Source: Myxococcus stipitatus (GTDB lineage Bacteria > Myxococcota > Myxococcia > Myxococcales > Myxococcaceae). From it: 64,000 bases of DNA. Both the position numbers and the translations under genes were made by a program. A model generated the notes under the pieces. It saw nothing but the letters and a program-made list of their open reading frames with translations, had not been told where the DNA came from and made no database searches. The DNA is taken from the NCBI RefSeq assembly GCF_037414475.1, contig NZ_CP147913.1, positions 5,144,001 to 5,208,000 on the forward strand, in the 5' to 3' direction. Shown here in pieces: positions 63,398 to 64,000 of this stretch (position 1 is the first letter of the stretch; the number at the start of each line of letters is the position of its first letter).

Positions 63398-64000
63398 ATG
63401 AGCCCCCGGCTTGGGACCGCCCCCGACATGGGCCTGGAAGTGACGTCGCCCATGGGTGGGCGGCAAGAGGGCCCAGGAGAGCGCACTCGGTCCGTCGCCC
63501 TGGCGGAGCTCATGTCCACCATGCCCCTGGGCATGGCGGTGGTGGACCGGAACCTGTGCTTCGTGGAGGTGAGCGAGGCCCTGGCCGCCCTCAACGGCCG
63601 GCCACGCGAGGCCCACCTCGGGCGCCCCATGGACGAGGTGATGAGCCCCCACTCGTCGCTGGGGGACACCGCCCGCCGCGTGCGCCGGGTGCTGGAGACG
63701 GGCGAGGCCCTGGACGGCGTGGAAATCATCCACCGCGAGCCCGGCGGCGGCGTGGACCGCACGCGGGTCTTCCGCGCCAGCTACCACCCCGTGCGCCGCG
63801 AGGGCGAGGTCGTCGCCGCGTGCATCTACGTGGAGGACCTCACCGAGCGCCGCCGCGTGGAGGCCCAGCGTGACGCGGGAGCGGCCCGGGAGCGCGCCGT
63901 GCGCGAGCAGTCCCTGCGAGAGACACAGGAGGCGGTGCGCGCCCGGGACGAGTTCCTGAGCGTGGCGGCCCACGAACTGCGCACGCCCCTCACCAGCATG
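63398..64000 (+). CDS. PAS-domain sensor histidine kinase, 5' part
   Basis: 201 codons to the right edge without a stop. A disordered N terminus precedes a PAS/PAC domain (STMPLGMAVVDRNLCFVEVS, then ACIYVEDLTERRRVEAQRD), a coiled linker and the beginning of a HisKA box, SVAAHELRTPLTSM, where the window ends. The start is uncertain: ATG 63398 lacks a clear ribosome site, and in-frame GTG codons at 63359 and 63317 are alternatives. It differs from the other kinases here in having HELRTPL instead of HDLRNPL. Confidence 0.8.
   Translation, partial: MSPRLGTAPDMGLEVTSPMGGRQEGPGERTRSVALAELMSTMPLGMAVVDRNLCFVEVSEALAALNGRPREAHLGRPMDEVMSPHSSLGDTARRVRRVLETGEALDGVEIIHREPGGGVDRTRVFRASYHPVRREGEVVAACIYVEDLTERRRVEAQRDAGAARERAVREQSLRETQEAVRARDEFLSVAAHELRTPLTSM

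Overview
This is a chromosomal segment of a GC-rich deltaproteobacterium, most likely a myxobacterium of the Myxococcus/Corallococcus/Pyxidicoccus group. The reasons are strong G/C bias at third codon positions, many lipoproteins and Sec-exported proteins, several PAS/GAF histidine kinases, a Ser/Thr protein kinase, a TonB-dependent receptor, Rhs and polymorphic-toxin genes, and a lipoprotein ending in a Myxococcus-type CGDGxC...CxxDC tail. This placement is inference; no rRNA or tRNA gene is visible.

Layout. 1-2922: end of a MATE transporter, an esterase and an aldehyde dehydrogenase-like enzyme. 3197-17398: a complete type I-C CRISPR-Cas locus (cas3-cas5c-cas8c-cas7c-cas4-cas1-cas2, leader, and by hand count 90 repeats with 89 spacers). 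17500-25835: housekeeping and signalling genes (hydrolase, small exported protein, RelE-like small protein, large histidine kinase, receiver protein, Ser/Thr kinase, two small proteins, an XRE regulator, a one-TM protein). 26202-33238: a TonB-dependent receptor with a TonB-like domain at its own N terminus, then two more histidine kinases. 33458-36814: a lipoprotein with eight STNG repeats and an MbnP/MbnH pair.

36191-52382 is the most unusual part. A five-gene minus-strand cassette is present twice in direct orientation, about 8.84 kb apart. In transcription order it encodes a 321-aa exported protein, a lipoprotein, a 509-aa helical lipoprotein, an approximately 797-aa secreted protein with a pre-toxin-TG-like segment and a variable C terminus, and a cytosolic WD40-like protein. 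Most of the cassette is nearly identical between copies, but the effector C terminus, the WD40 gene and the middle of the small lipoprotein have diverged. I read this as a duplicated polymorphic-toxin system in which the WD40 protein is the candidate immunity protein. The second copy begins at a breakpoint that also duplicated the 3' half of mbnH; a decayed IS630-type transposase and a remnant of a third lipoprotein lie at the join.

52642-57986 holds two tandem paralogous exported proteins and an Rhs protein with an ADP-ribosyltransferase-like tip plus a small probable immunity gene. 58045-61601 is a tightly overlapping operon of an outer-membrane protein, a lipoprotein and a RegB/RegA-type redox two-component pair. 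The window closes with DoxX and metallophosphoesterase genes and the start of another histidine kinase.

Defence and competition dominate: an adaptive anti-phage system, a duplicated secreted-toxin cassette and an Rhs toxin lie within about 55 kb.
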